NCBI GenBank assembly: GCA_016213265.1
Contig: JACRBA010000132.1
Coordinates: forward strand, 42,714-106,713
Length of the DNA stretch: 64,000 nt
Origin: Burkholderiales bacterium
Lineage (GTDB): Bacteria; Pseudomonadota; Gammaproteobacteria; Burkholderiales; Burkholderiaceae_C
Reading direction: 5' to 3'
Under the pieces are notes generated by a model that did no database searches, had not been told where the DNA came from, and saw only the letters and a program-made list of their open reading frames with translations. This document shows positions 55,660-64,000 of this stretch, piece by piece (within the stretch, counting starts at the first letter, position 1; every line of letters begins with the position of its first letter). Position numbers and translations under genes: made by a program.

Positions 55660-57552
55660 ATGAGCTACACCCTGCTGCAGTCCATCGACTCCCCGCGCGA
55701 CATGCGCCAGCTCAGCCGAGCGCAGCTCAAGGCCCTGGCCGGTGAACTGCGGGGCTTCCTGCTGGACACGGTCAGCCGCACCGGTGGCCACCTGTCGTCC
55801 AACCTGGGCACCGTCGAGCTAACCGTGGCCCTGCACCACGTCTTCGACACGCCGTACGACCGGCTGGTGTGGGACGTGGGCCACCAGTCCTACCCGCACA
55901 AGATCCTCACCGGCCGGCGCGAGGCCATGGCCACGCTCAAGCAGCTGGGCGGCATCAGCGGCTTTCCCCGGCGAGCCGAGAGCGAGTACGACACCTTCGG
56001 CACGGGGCATTCGTCCACCTCCATCTCGGCCGCCCTGGGCATGGCCCACGCGGCCCGGCTCAAGGGCGAGAACCGCAAGGCCGTGGCCATCATCGGCGAC
56101 GGTGCGCTCACCGGCGGCATGGCCTTCGAGGCGCTGAACCACGGCGGTTATGCCGGCGGCGCCGGCCTGCCCGACATGCTGGTCATCCTCAATGACAACG
56201 ACATGTCGATCAGCCCGCCGGTGGGGGCATTGAACCGCTACCTGGCGCGCCTGATGAGCGGCAAGTTCTACGCGGCGGCGCGTGAAGGTGCGAAGAACGT
56301 GCTGCGCAACACGCCCCTGTACGAGTTCGCCAAGCGCTTCGAGGAGCACACCAAGGGCATGGTGGTGCCCGGCACGATCTTCGAGGAGTTCGGCTTCAAC
56401 TACGTGGGCCCGATCGACGGCCACGACCTCGACTCGCTGGTGCCCACGCTGGAGAACCTGCGCCAGGCCAAGGGGCCGCAGTTCCTGCACGTCGTCACCA
56501 AGAAGGGCTACGGCTACAAGCTGGCCGAGGCCGACCCGATCAACTACCACGGCCCTGGCAAGTTCGACCCGGCCGTGGGCCTGCAGAAGCCGGCCACCGC
56601 GCCCAAGACCACCTTCACGCAGGTGTTCGGGCAGTGGCTGTGCGACATGGCCGAGGCGGACGAGCGCCTCGTGGGCATCACGCCCGCCATGCGCGAGGGC
56701 TCGGGCATGGTCGAGTTCGAGCGGCGCTTCCCCCGGCGCTACCACGACGTGGGCATCGCCGAGCAGCACGCCGTCACCTTCGGCGCCGGCCTGGCCTGCG
56801 AGGGGCTGAAGCCGGTGGTGGCCATCTACTCCACCTTCCTGCAGCGCGGCTACGACCAGCTGATCCACGACGTCGCCATCCAGAACCTGCCGGTGATGTT
56901 CGCGCTCGACCGGGCGGGCATCGTCGGCGCCGATGGCGCCACCCACATCGGCGCCTACGACATCGCCTATGTGCGTTGCGTGCCCAACCTGGCCCTGCTG
57001 ACGCCGGCCGACGAGAACGAATGCCGGCAGGCGCTCACCACCGCCTACCGCCACGAGGGCCCGGCTGCCGTGCGCTACCCGCGGGGGGCCGGCGTCGGCG
57101 TCGCCGCCTCGGCCACGCTGGACGAGGTGCTGCCCTGGGGCAAGGGCGAGGTGCGGCGCGAAGGCCGGCGCGTGGCCATCCTCGCCTTCGGCACGCTGCT
57201 GTATCCCGCGCTCGCGGCGGCCGAGGCGCTCGACGCCACGGTGGCCAACATGCGCTTTGCCAAGCCGCTGGACGTGGAACTGGTGCTCGATCTGGCGCGC
57301 CGCCACGACGCGCTGGTGACGATCGAAGAGGGCTGCGTGGCCGGCGGTGCCGGCAGCGCCGTGCTGGAGGCCCTGGCGGCCGCTGGCGTCACGGTGCCGG
57401 TGCTGCAACTCGGCCTGCCCGACGAGGTGATCGAGCATGGCGACCCGGCGCGTCTGCTGGCGCTGTGCGGGCTGGACGCCGCGGGCATCGAGCAGGCGGT
57501 GCGCAAGCGTTTCGGCCCGGCACTGGCGCTGGTCAAGCCGGCGGCGGCCTGA
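55660..57552 (+). CDS. dxs: 1-Deoxy-D-xylulose-5-phosphate synthase
   Basis: 630 aa, full length. Transketolase fold with [16 protein letters not shown] and HPHK-equivalent [10 protein letters not shown], the TPP motif [15 protein letters not shown] through NDND, and [15 protein letters not shown] in the pyrimidine domain. Makes DXP from pyruvate and glyceraldehyde 3-phosphate, first step of the MEP isoprenoid pathway. 42 bp after ispA. Confidence 0.98.
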   Translation: MSYTLLQSIDSPRDMRQLSRAQLKALAGELRGFLLDTVSRTGGHLSSNLGTVELTVALHHVFDTPYDRLVWDVGHQSYPHKILTGRREAMATLKQLGGISGFPRRAESEYDTFGTGHSSTSISAALGMAHAARLKGENRKAVAIIGDGALTGGMAFEALNHGGYAGGAGLPDMLVILNDNDMSISPPVGALNRYLARLMSGKFYAAAREGAKNVLRNTPLYEFAKRFEEHTKGMVVPGTIFEEFGFNYVGPIDGHDLDSLVPTLENLRQAKGPQFLHVVTKKGYGYKLAEADPINYHGPGKFDPAVGLQKPATAPKTTFTQVFGQWLCDMAEADERLVGITPAMREGSGMVEFERRFPRRYHDVGIAEQHAVTFGAGLACEGLKPVVAIYSTFLQRGYDQLIHDVAIQNLPVMFALDRAGIVGADGATHIGAYDIAYVRCVPNLALLTPADENECRQALTTAYRHEGPAAVRYPRGAGVGVAASATLDEVLPWGKGEVRREGRRVAILAFGTLLYPALAAAEALDATVANMRFAKPLDVELVLDLARRHDALVTIEEGCVAGGAGSAVLEALAAAGVTVPVLQLGLPDEVIEHGDPARLLALCGLDAAGIEQAVRKRFGPALALVKPAAA

Positions 57553-57677
57553 CCGCGGCGGGCCGGCTGCCATGGATCGGGAAGACCGCGCGCCAGCGCG
57601 GCCCGCTGAAAACTGAGAAGCTACGCGGCCCGGCCCCGCCGCTGCGTCGGCCGCCCACCCTGTTTGCCCGCCTGACC

Positions 57678-58478
57678 ATGACGAACCTCACCGACGCGCT
57701 GCACATCCCCGACACCCAGAGCGAACGCGATGGGCGCCGGCTGGCCATCCAGCGCGTGGGCGTGAAGGACGTGCGCTACCCGCTCACGCTCGACGTCGCG
57801 GGCGCGGCGCAGGCCACCTCGGCCCTGTGGTCGCTGGACGTGGCCCTGCCGGCGGAGCAGAAGGGCACGCACATGTCGCGCTTCGTGGCCTGGCTGGATG
57901 CCCAGGAAGGCGCACTGACGCCTGGCGGGCTGGCCACCGGCCTGGACGGCATGCTGGAGAAGCTGCATGCCGACGAGGGCCGCATCGAGGCGCGCTTCCA
58001 CTTCTTCATTCGCAAGCGCGCGCCGGTGTCCGGCCTGCAGAGCCTGCTCGACTACGCCGGCGCCCTGGTGGCCGAGCGCCGCGCCGGCCGCTCGTCGCTG
58101 TGGATGGAGGTGGGCGTGCCGGTGAAGAGCTTGTGCCCGTGCTCCAAGGAGATCTCCGACTACGGCGCGCACAACCAGCGGTCGCTGGTGACGCTGCGGG
58201 TGGAGCTGAAGTCGCCCGCCCAGCAACCCATCGCCTGGCAGGAGCTGGTGCGTTTCGCCGAGGACGCCGCGTCCAGCGAGATCTGGCCCATGCTCAAGCG
58301 GGCAGACGAGAAGTGGGTGACCGAGCGGGCCTACGAGAACCCGAAGTTCGTGGAGGACCTGGTGCGCGACGTCGCGCTGGCCCTCAATGCCGATGATCGC
58401 ATCGGCCGCTACGTGGTGGACGTGGAGAACTTCGAGTCCATCCACAACCACTCGGCCTGGGCGCGCATCGAGCGCTGA
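57678..58478 (+). CDS. folE2: GTP cyclohydrolase I, type IB
   Basis: 266 aa, FolE2 family. [11 protein letters not shown] near the start, [13 protein letters not shown] in the first half and the metal-binding cysteine in [20 protein letters not shown]. Converts GTP to dihydroneopterin triphosphate for folate; zinc-independent relatives operate with other metals. ATG 57678. Its stop abuts that of the convergent GntR gene with no space. Confidence 0.96.
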   Translation: MTNLTDALHIPDTQSERDGRRLAIQRVGVKDVRYPLTLDVAGAAQATSALWSLDVALPAEQKGTHMSRFVAWLDAQEGALTPGGLATGLDGMLEKLHADEGRIEARFHFFIRKRAPVSGLQSLLDYAGALVAERRAGRSSLWMEVGVPVKSLCPCSKEISDYGAHNQRSLVTLRVELKSPAQQPIAWQELVRFAEDAASSEIWPMLKRADEKWVTERAYENPKFVEDLVRDVALALNADDRIGRYVVDVENFESIHNHSAWARIER

Positions 58479-59156
58479 TCAGCGGCTGGCCGCCTGCAGC
58501 CGCCGGCGCAGGAACTGCCCGGCCACGAAGATGTCCTTCTCCACCGCGCGCCGCACGCCCGCGGTGTCGCGCCGCTGCAGGGCTTTCACCAGATCCGCAT
58601 GCGCGTCGTTGAGCACGGCGGACGCCTCCGGCGTGTCGAACAGCTGGTTGGACACCGGGCCGGCCTTCAGCCACAGCGTGTCGATGAGCTGGAACAGCAG
58701 CGGCGAGCCGGCCGCGCGGTACAGCATCACGTGGAAATCCTCGTTCTCGGCGAGGTAGCTGGCGGCATCACCATCGGCCAGTGCCCGGGCCATGCGCTCG
58801 CTCATGCCGACCAGGGCCTGCACCCCGGCGGCGTCCAGCCGGGCCGCGCCGCGTTCGGCCGCCTCGCCCTCGAGCAGCATGCGCATCTGCAGCAGGTCGT
58901 CGAACTCGGGCAGCGACAGTCGCGGCACGGCCACGCCCGCGTTCGGCACGTTCACCACGGCGCCTTCGGCGGCCAGGCGCTGCAGGGCCGCGCGCACGGG
59001 CATCTGGCCCACGCCCATCTCGGCCGCCACGGTGCGGATCTTCAGGCGCTCGCCCGGCAGGAAGCGGCCCACGGTGATCCACTGGCGCAGCCGCGCGTAG
59101 ATGGCGTCCTGCTGCGTGGGCGCCGGCGCGTCACCGTCGCGGCCGGGTGTCTTCAT
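58479..59156 (-). CDS. GntR-family (FCD-type) transcriptional regulator
   Basis: 225 aa. N-terminal winged helix (YARLRQWITVGRFLPGERLK, then GVGQMPVRAALQRLAAEGAV) and an FCD ligand domain with Asp/His metal residues (ENEDFHVMLYRAAGSPLL). Last gene of the leftward putrescine-type operon, so it probably senses a pathway intermediate and acts on the palindrome at 61915-61928. ATGA overlap with the aminotransferase. Confidence 0.93.
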   Translation of the reverse strand: MKTPGRDGDAPAPTQQDAIYARLRQWITVGRFLPGERLKIRTVAAEMGVGQMPVRAALQRLAAEGAVVNVPNAGVAVPRLSLPEFDDLLQMRMLLEGEAAERGAARLDAAGVQALVGMSERMARALADGDAASYLAENEDFHVMLYRAAGSPLLFQLIDTLWLKAGPVSNQLFDTPEASAVLNDAHADLVKALQRRDTAGVRRAVEKDIFVAGQFLRRRLQAASR

Positions 59157-60526
59157 GGGGCGACCAGCTCCTGCAGCACCGCGTCGAACGCCGCGAGCAG
59201 GCGCTCGACGTCGGCATCGCTGGTGTCGGGGCACACCAGCATCATGTTGTGGAACGGGGTGATCATGACGCCGCGGTTGAGCAAGGCGAGGTGCAAGGCG
59301 TGTTCCAGGGCGTCGTCCATGGCGGCCTCGGCTTCGGTGCCATTGCGCGGCGGCGTGGCACAGAACTGGAACTCGCAGCGTGCACCCACCTGCGTGACGC
59401 ACCAGGGCAGCCCGTGGCGCGCGATCACGCCGCGCAGGCCTTCGGCCAGGCGCGTGCAGCGGGCGTGCAGGCCGGCATACACGGCGGGCGTCATCAATTC
59501 GCTGAGCGTGGCGCGCATGGCGGCCATGGCCAGCAGGTTGGCCGTGAGCGTGGTGCCGATGCCCGAGTGGCCCGGCGGCGCGGCGCGTTTGGCGGCCTGG
59601 GCGGCCGCGGCCAGCTCGGCGCTGAAGCCGTAGGCCGCGCACGGCATGCCGCCGCCCAGCGGCTTGCCCAGCACCACCGCGTCGGGCGCCAGGCCGTGGG
59701 CGCGGGCATAGCCCCCGGGCCCGCTGCTCACGGTGTGCGTCTCGTCCATCACGAGGCGGGCGCCGTGGCGGTGGATGAGCGGGATGGCCGCCTCCCAGAA
59801 GCCGGGGTCGGGCAGCACCATGCCGATGTTGGTCATCACCGGCTCGGCCAGCACGCAGGCCACGTCGCCCGGGGCCAGCGCCGCCTCCAGCGCCGTCAGG
59901 TCGTTGAACTCCACCACCCGGGTGGTGGTGGTGAGGTCGTGCACCTGGCCCAGCAGGCTGGCACGCTGCTGCGGACGGCCGTCGACCAGGTCCACGAACA
60001 CGTCGTCGACGGTGCCGTGGTAGCAGCCGTTGAACACCAGCAGCACACGCCGGCCGGTGGCCGCACGCAGCCAGCGCAGCACGAACCGGTTCGCATCGGT
60101 GGCCGTCATGGCGAACTGCCAGAACGGCAGCCCGAAGCGGGCAGCCAGCAGCCCGGCCACGGTGCCGGCGTCCTCGCTGGCCAGCATGGTGGTGAGCCCG
60201 CGCTGGGCCTGGGCCGCGAGCGCCGCAGCCACCGGCGCAGGCGAGTGGCCGAACATGGCCCCGGTGTCGCCCAGGCAGAAATCGACGCGCTCGTGGCCGT
60301 CGACGTCGGTCAGCCGGGCGCCGTGCGCGTGGGCCACGTGCAGGGGGAAGGGCGTGGCCCAGTCGTTCATCCAGTGCAGCGGCACGCCGAACATCAGGTG
60401 GCCGGCCGCCCGCGCGGCGAGCGCCTGCGAGCGCGGGTTGTCGGCGACATAGCGAGCGCGCTCGGCCTCGGCCAGCTGGCGCACCCGGCCGGGGCGGATG
60501 CCCGTGGCGGGAAGCAGGGGGGTCAT
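59153..60526 (-). CDS. Class III PLP-dependent aminotransferase
   Basis: 457 aa from ATG 60526 (AAGAGGA site); ATG 60547 is alternative. GSA-aminomutase-like layout: DVDGHERVDFCLGDTGAMFG, NGCYHGTVDD, the PLP aspartate in LVMDETHTVSSGPGG and the PLP lysine in VVLGKPLGGGMP. Between PuuA-like synthetase and regulator, it probably transaminates a polyamine or amino-acid-derived substrate; the exact reaction is not clear from sequence. Confidence 0.88.
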   Translation of the reverse strand: MTPLLPATGIRPGRVRQLAEAERARYVADNPRSQALAARAAGHLMFGVPLHWMNDWATPFPLHVAHAHGARLTDVDGHERVDFCLGDTGAMFGHSPAPVAAALAAQAQRGLTTMLASEDAGTVAGLLAARFGLPFWQFAMTATDANRFVLRWLRAATGRRVLLVFNGCYHGTVDDVFVDLVDGRPQQRASLLGQVHDLTTTTRVVEFNDLTALEAALAPGDVACVLAEPVMTNIGMVLPDPGFWEAAIPLIHRHGARLVMDETHTVSSGPGGYARAHGLAPDAVVLGKPLGGGMPCAAYGFSAELAAAAQAAKRAAPPGHSGIGTTLTANLLAMAAMRATLSELMTPAVYAGLHARCTRLAEGLRGVIARHGLPWCVTQVGARCEFQFCATPPRNGTEAEAAMDDALEHALHLALLNRGVMITPFHNMMLVCPDTSDADVERLLAAFDAVLQELVAP

Positions 60527-60548
60527 CGGGGAATCCTCTTGCGGCATG

Positions 60549-61886
60549 TCAGACCAGCAGCAGCAGGTGCTCGCGCTCCCACGAGCTGATCACGCGGTTG
60601 TAGGTGGCGTACTCCAGCTCCTTGACGGCGCAGAAGGCGTCCACGAAGAGCCCGCCCAGCACCTCCTTGGCCGGCTCGCAGGCACGCATGGCTTCGATCG
60701 CGTCCTCCAGGTGACGCGGCAGTTCGTGGCTCACGTTCCAGGCACTGTCGGTGGTGGGTTCACTGGGCTGCAGCCGGTCGCGCATGCCCAGCCAGCCGCA
60801 CGCGAGCGTGGCGGCCATGGCGAGATACGGGTTCACGTCCACGCCCGGCACGCGGTTCTCGATGCGGCGCGCGTCGGGGCCCGATTTGGGGACACGCAGG
60901 CCGCAGGTGCGGTTGTCGTGCCCCCAGCGCACATTGATCGGGGCCGACATGTAGGGCGCGAGGCGGCGATACGAGTTCACGTAGGGCGCGAACATCGGCA
61001 TCAGCTGGGGGATGTAGGTCTGCAGCCCCGCCAGGTAGTGCATGAACAGCTCGCTGGCGTGGCCGTCGTCGCGGCTGAAGAGGTTGCGGCCGCTGGCGGC
61101 ATCCACCAGGCTCTGGTGGATGTGCATGGCGCTGCCCGGCTCCTGCTCCATGGGCTTGGCCATGAAGGTGGCGAACACGCCGTGGCGCAGCGCGGTCTCG
61201 CGCACGGTGCGCTTGAACAGGAACACGCGGTCGGCCAGGTCCAGCGGGTCGCCATGGGTGAAGTTGATCTCCATCTGCCCGGGCCCGGCCTCGTGGATCA
61301 GCGTCTCCACGCCCAGCTGGTGCTGCTCGCAGAACTGCGAGAGCTCCATGAAGAACGGGTCGAAGTCGTTCACCGCGTCGATGGAGTAGCTCTGCCGGCC
61401 GACCTCGGGCTTGCCGGTTCGGCCCAGCGGCGGCTGCAGCGGCTCGTGCGGGTTCTGCTGCCGGGCCACGAGGTAGAACTCCATCTCCGGCGCCACCACC
61501 GGGCGCCAGCCCTGGCGCTCGTATAGCGCCAGCACCCGGCGCAGCACCGCCCGCGGCGACAGCTGCACCGCCTGGCCGTCCCACTCGTGGCAATCGTGGA
61601 TCACCAGGGCCACCGGCTCGGCGGCCCACGGCACCACGCGCACGGTGGCGGCGTCGGGCACGCAGACCATGTCGGGGTCGGTGTCGCCGACGAAGGGGCC
61701 GTTGTCGGGCTGCTGGCCGTTCACCGTGTTGAGCAGCACGCTCTTGGGAATGCGCATTTCGCCGGCCGCGAGGAACAGGTCCTTGGGCAGGATCTTGCCG
61801 CGGGCGATGCCCGTCATGTCGGGAATCACACACTCCACCTCGTGGATGCGGTGGGCGGCGAGGAAATCGGCGAGCGGGGTCTGCAT
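60549..61886 (-). CDS. puuA: Gamma-glutamylputrescine synthetase-like (glutamine synthetase family)
   Basis: 445 aa. GS-fold motifs: VVAPEMEFYLV, IHEAGPGQMEINF, MHIHQSL and NRTCGLRVPKSG. PuuA ATP-dependently joins glutamate to putrescine as the first step of the Puu pathway. Betaproteobacteria carry several paralogues of this family acting on different amines, so the substrate is likely but not certain. ATG 61886; first gene of the operon behind the operator at 61915. Confidence 0.85.
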   Translation of the reverse strand: MQTPLADFLAAHRIHEVECVIPDMTGIARGKILPKDLFLAAGEMRIPKSVLLNTVNGQQPDNGPFVGDTDPDMVCVPDAATVRVVPWAAEPVALVIHDCHEWDGQAVQLSPRAVLRRVLALYERQGWRPVVAPEMEFYLVARQQNPHEPLQPPLGRTGKPEVGRQSYSIDAVNDFDPFFMELSQFCEQHQLGVETLIHEAGPGQMEINFTHGDPLDLADRVFLFKRTVRETALRHGVFATFMAKPMEQEPGSAMHIHQSLVDAASGRNLFSRDDGHASELFMHYLAGLQTYIPQLMPMFAPYVNSYRRLAPYMSAPINVRWGHDNRTCGLRVPKSGPDARRIENRVPGVDVNPYLAMAATLACGWLGMRDRLQPSEPTTDSAWNVSHELPRHLEDAIEAMRACEPAKEVLGGLFVDAFCAVKELEYATYNRVISSWEREHLLLLV

Positions 61887-61914
61887 GGCGCGCAGTGTAA
61901 CGAGGTGCTCGATG

Positions 61915-61928
61915 TTTGTGATCACAAA
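61915..61928. promoter_or_regulatory. GntR-type operator palindrome
   Basis: TTTGTGATCACAAA is a perfect 14-bp palindrome 29 bp upstream of the puuA start. Its form (TTGTGATCACAA) resembles FadR/FCD-type GntR operators. Likely target of the GntR regulator encoded at the operon end. Confidence 0.7.
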
Positions 61929-62029
61929 AACCGGGTGGGTGGCTGGGTTGATGCCAGTGGGTGGCGCGGCTGTGATCCAAAGCGGCGCGACGCCCTTCCC
62001 GTGCGCCGGTGTGGGCGTAGCATGGCGGC

Positions 62030-62476
62030 ATGAGCATCCTGCTGCTGAACGGACCGAACCTGAACCTGCTGGGCACGCGCGAGCCCCACGTCTACGGCAG
62101 CGACACGCTGGCCGATGTGGAGCGGCGCTTCATCGAGGAGGCCGCGGCGCTGGGCCGGGTGGCGCAGTGCTTCCAGAGCAACCACGAGGGCGCGCTGATC
62201 GACCGCATCCATGCCGCGCGGCTGGACGGCACGCAGGCCATCGTGATCAACCCCGGCGGGCTCACCCACACCAGCGTGAGCCTGCGCGATGCACTGGCCG
62301 CGGTGGCCCTGCCGGTGGTGGAGGTGCACATCAGCAACGTGCACCGTCGCGAGCCCTTCCGCCACCACTCCTATGTCTCGGGTGTGGCCGACGGCGTGAT
62401 CGCCGGCCTGGGCGTGCAGGGCTACCTGGCGGCGTTGCGCTTCCTCGCCGACAAGCTGGGCGCCGCGCCGCGCTGA
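62030..62476 (+). CDS. aroQ: 3-Dehydroquinate dehydratase, type II
   Basis: 148 aa. [17 protein letters not shown] with the catalytic tyrosine, [17 protein letters not shown] with the substrate-binding asparagine, and [17 protein letters not shown] with the catalytic histidine. Third step of the shikimate pathway, dodecameric. TAGCAT at 62018-62023 lies so close to the ATG that transcripts may be almost leaderless. Confidence 0.97.
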   Translation: MSILLLNGPNLNLLGTREPHVYGSDTLADVERRFIEEAAALGRVAQCFQSNHEGALIDRIHAARLDGTQAIVINPGGLTHTSVSLRDALAAVALPVVEVHISNVHRREPFRHHSYVSGVADGVIAGLGVQGYLAALRFLADKLGAAPR

Positions 62477-62489
62477 GCGGCGGCGCCGC

Positions 62490-63212
62490 TCAGAACGGCA
62501 GGCGGAAGCGCTGGTCGCGGTAGCGCAGCACCGCGCCGCGCGGCTCGATGCGCTCCACCACCAGCCCCGGCAGCGGCTGGGCGCCTTCCTTGGCCACCTC
62601 GCCATTGAGCAGGAAGAAGCGGGCGGCCGGGTCGTCGGAGTAGACCGAGCCGCCCACGCTCAAGGCGGGCAGCTCCCGGCGCGTGGCGGCAGGCAGGTCG
62701 GCCAGGGTGGGCACCCGGGCCGTGGCAGGGGCGGGCGGCTGCGCTGCGCGGGTGGGGGTGGCAGGGCCGCGGGCCGGGCCCGGGGTCGCCACTGCCCCAG
62801 GGGCGGCTGCCACGGGTGGCTCGTCACTGGCTGTCGGGCGCGCCGGCGCCAGCGGCCCGGGCAGCACCACCGGCGCCTGGGCGGCGGGCGGTGCGGTGGC
62901 CGTCACCGGCGGCGGCAGGGTGGCCTGCGGGTGCGGGGCCGGCGCCGTGGGAGACATCTCCTGCGTCAAAGCGACTGCGGGCGCCGGGGCCGGTGTCACC
63001 GTCGGCTGCGTGTCGGCCCCCAGGCGCCAGGCCACCGCGGCCACCCCACCCAGCAACACCACGCCGCCGGCCAACCAGGCGATCGGCGGCAGCGCGCGCC
63101 GGGGCTCGCCGGCGCCTGACGCGGGCGCGGCGCTCTGGGCGTGCAGGCCGGGCACGCGGCCGCGCTCCCGCTCGGCGTCGGCCCGTTTCAATGCGTCGAG
63201 GATGTAGGACAT
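62490..63212 (-). CDS. gspB: Type II secretion protein GspB
   Basis: 240 aa. Starts MSYILDALKRADAERERGRV, the family signature; membrane helix at ~45-65; a long Pro/Ala periplasmic linker; and the conserved C-terminal domain (LPALSVGGSVYSDDPAARFF, GLVVERIEPRGAVLRYRDQR). With GspA it helps insert the secretin in the outer membrane. Directly downstream of gspA. Confidence 0.95.
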   Translation of the reverse strand: MSYILDALKRADAERERGRVPGLHAQSAAPASGAGEPRRALPPIAWLAGGVVLLGGVAAVAWRLGADTQPTVTPAPAPAVALTQEMSPTAPAPHPQATLPPPVTATAPPAAQAPVVLPGPLAPARPTASDEPPVAAAPGAVATPGPARGPATPTRAAQPPAPATARVPTLADLPAATRRELPALSVGGSVYSDDPAARFFLLNGEVAKEGAQPLPGLVVERIEPRGAVLRYRDQRFRLPF

Positions 63213-63227
63213 GGCGGTCAGGCGGGG

Positions 63228-64000
63228 TCAGCCCGCCGGGGCGGGCGCGGCCGCCACCGGCAGGGAGGGCGCGGGGCTGGGGGCACGGTCGGGGGCGCCC
63301 AGGCGGGGCTCGTCGACGCCGGTGGCGCGGTTGAGCTGCATCAGCGTGAGGGGGCCGGCCACGCCGTCGGGCGGCAGGCCCTGCGTCACCTGGAAGGCGG
63401 CGACCCGGGCTGCCACGGCCTGCGGCCCGGTCGCCACGGGTGCGCCGGCCACGGGGGCGGCGCGGTCGAGCCGGGCGCGCAGCCACCCGCTGGCGGGGTG
63501 TTGCGGCGCCTGCAGGCTGGACGGGCCGGCATAACCGGGTGGTGCGCGCCACAGCGTGCCGAACTCGCCGCGCCAGGCGGCGCCCAGGGAGGCGAGGGCC
63601 ACGGTCACCTCGCGGCCATCGCGTCGCAGGGTGGCACGCTGGTCGTCCAGGGCCACCAGCAGCACGTGGTAGGGGCGGGCCTGCTCGTCGTAGAGCGCCA
63701 CCACGCCCGGCCGGTCGAGCTGCCGCACCTCCGCCAGGCTGCTGGCGCTGCGGTAGCAGGGCACGCCCTCGCGGGCCGCCAGCGTGCAGGGGTCGCCGCT
63801 GCCCGGCAGGCCCAGCTGCCAGGCACGTGCCAGCTCGCGCCAGGCGCCTGCCTCGTCGGTGCCGGTGGCCGGCCAGGTGGCCCGCAGGGCGGAAGGCGCC
63901 AGCACGGCGGCGGCTGGCGGCGCGGGCGCCGCCGCGGGGGCGGATGCGAGGGCCGCGGGCGCGGAGGCGGCAGGTGCCGTCCCGGCCGCGTGCGCCACGG
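63228..64000 (-). CDS. gspA: Type II secretion ATPase-type protein GspA, C-terminal part
   Basis: At least 257 residues visible; the start and AAA+ domain lie beyond the window. Present are a Pro/Ala linker, an ExeA-like region that resembles a C39-peptidase-type fold (GVPCYRSASSLAEVRQLDRP) and a peptidoglycan-binding domain at the end (VAAFQVTQGLPPDGVAGPLT). GspA binds peptidoglycan and works with GspB. Fifteen bases precede gspB. Confidence 0.85.
   Translation of the reverse strand, partial: VAHAAGTAPAASAPAALASAPAAAPAPPAAAVLAPSALRATWPATGTDEAGAWRELARAWQLGLPGSGDPCTLAAREGVPCYRSASSLAEVRQLDRPGVVALYDEQARPYHVLLVALDDQRATLRRDGREVTVALASLGAAWRGEFGTLWRAPPGYAGPSSLQAPQHPASGWLRARLDRAAPVAGAPVATGPQAVAARVAAFQVTQGLPPDGVAGPLTLMQLNRATGVDEPRLGAPDRAPSPAPSLPVAAAPAPAG

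Noticed and set aside
4807..61886. A link between the phage deacetylase (as acetylpolyamine hydrolase) and the chromosomal putrescine operon
   Set aside because: They are 55 kb apart in separate replicon histories; sharing polyamine chemistry by guess is not evidence of a pathway.
1..64000. CRISPR array, tRNA or rRNA genes
   Set aside because: No regularly spaced direct repeats and no complete cloverleaf or rRNA-like sequence was seen; only a 12-base tRNA-Ser-like end at 46702-46713.

Overview
The window is G+C-rich and holds the right-hand part of a prophage (1 to about 46.7 kb) joined to ordinary chromosome (46.8-64 kb). The chromosomal genes point to a betaproteobacterium of the order Burkholderiales: a Rieske oxygenase-xseB-ispA-dxs-folE2 order, a DUF3717-DUF1289 protein and a type II secretion gspA/gspB pair. 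No rRNA, tRNA, CRISPR array or insertion sequence was found.

Early and regulatory region (1-12.1 kb). All genes except the repressor read leftward in tightly overlapping ATGA/GTGA operons. From right to left they are: a set of small unknown proteins (11.3-8.9 kb), a 497-aa zinc-finger/repeat protein, an M20/M28-like metallopeptidase, a histone-deacetylase-fold deacetylase and a KorA/TrfB-like regulator. The rightward CI-type repressor follows, convergent with that operon, and then a Cro-like regulator, a VRR-NUC nuclease, a DUF1376 replication protein and a DnaB-type helicase. A noncoding block at 11.3-12.1 kb carries a good leftward promoter, a cluster of CCTGTTAACAGG palindromes and an AT-richer tract. 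It is the likely divergent control region and perhaps an origin. The integrase is not visible and probably lies left of position 1.

Late region (12.1-46.05 kb), all rightward apart from one small antisense gene. It begins with small regulators and accessory genes, including a RyR-domain protein and an Acb2-type anti-CBASS sponge. The terminase pair, portal and a block of virion/ejection proteins follow. Two of these are giant polyvalent proteins of 1541 and 1406 aa, one carrying a HELQH metallopeptidase motif and the other an ADP-ribosyltransferase domain and an LPD38-like end. Then come scaffold, N4-gp56-type capsid protein, adaptor, tail protein, tail fibre, a GH5-like tail enzyme with a lectin-like end, and a lysis cassette. 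The set suggests a short-tailed temperate phage that injects effector proteins with its DNA. Two leftward small genes and a tRNA-Ser-like 12-mer mark the right boundary.

Chromosomal part. An SRAP (HMCES/YedK) protein is followed by a Spy/CpxP-like periplasmic protein with its OmpR-type regulator and histidine kinase. After these come a MATE exporter, a cupin, a Rieske oxygenase, isoprenoid and folate precursor genes, a putrescine-type catabolic cluster (glutamine-synthetase-like PuuA, class III aminotransferase, GntR regulator) with a perfect palindromic operator, aroQ, gspB and part of gspA.

The most noteworthy points are: the Acb2 homologue; two small genes overprinted inside the 1541-aa gene; an in-frame amber codon near the end of the 1406-aa gene with an antisense two-helix membrane protein beside it; a phage deacetylase with a complete active site; an ADP-ribosyltransferase cassette bounded by (F/Y)SRR motifs; and a repeated element in the only gaps of the late operon.
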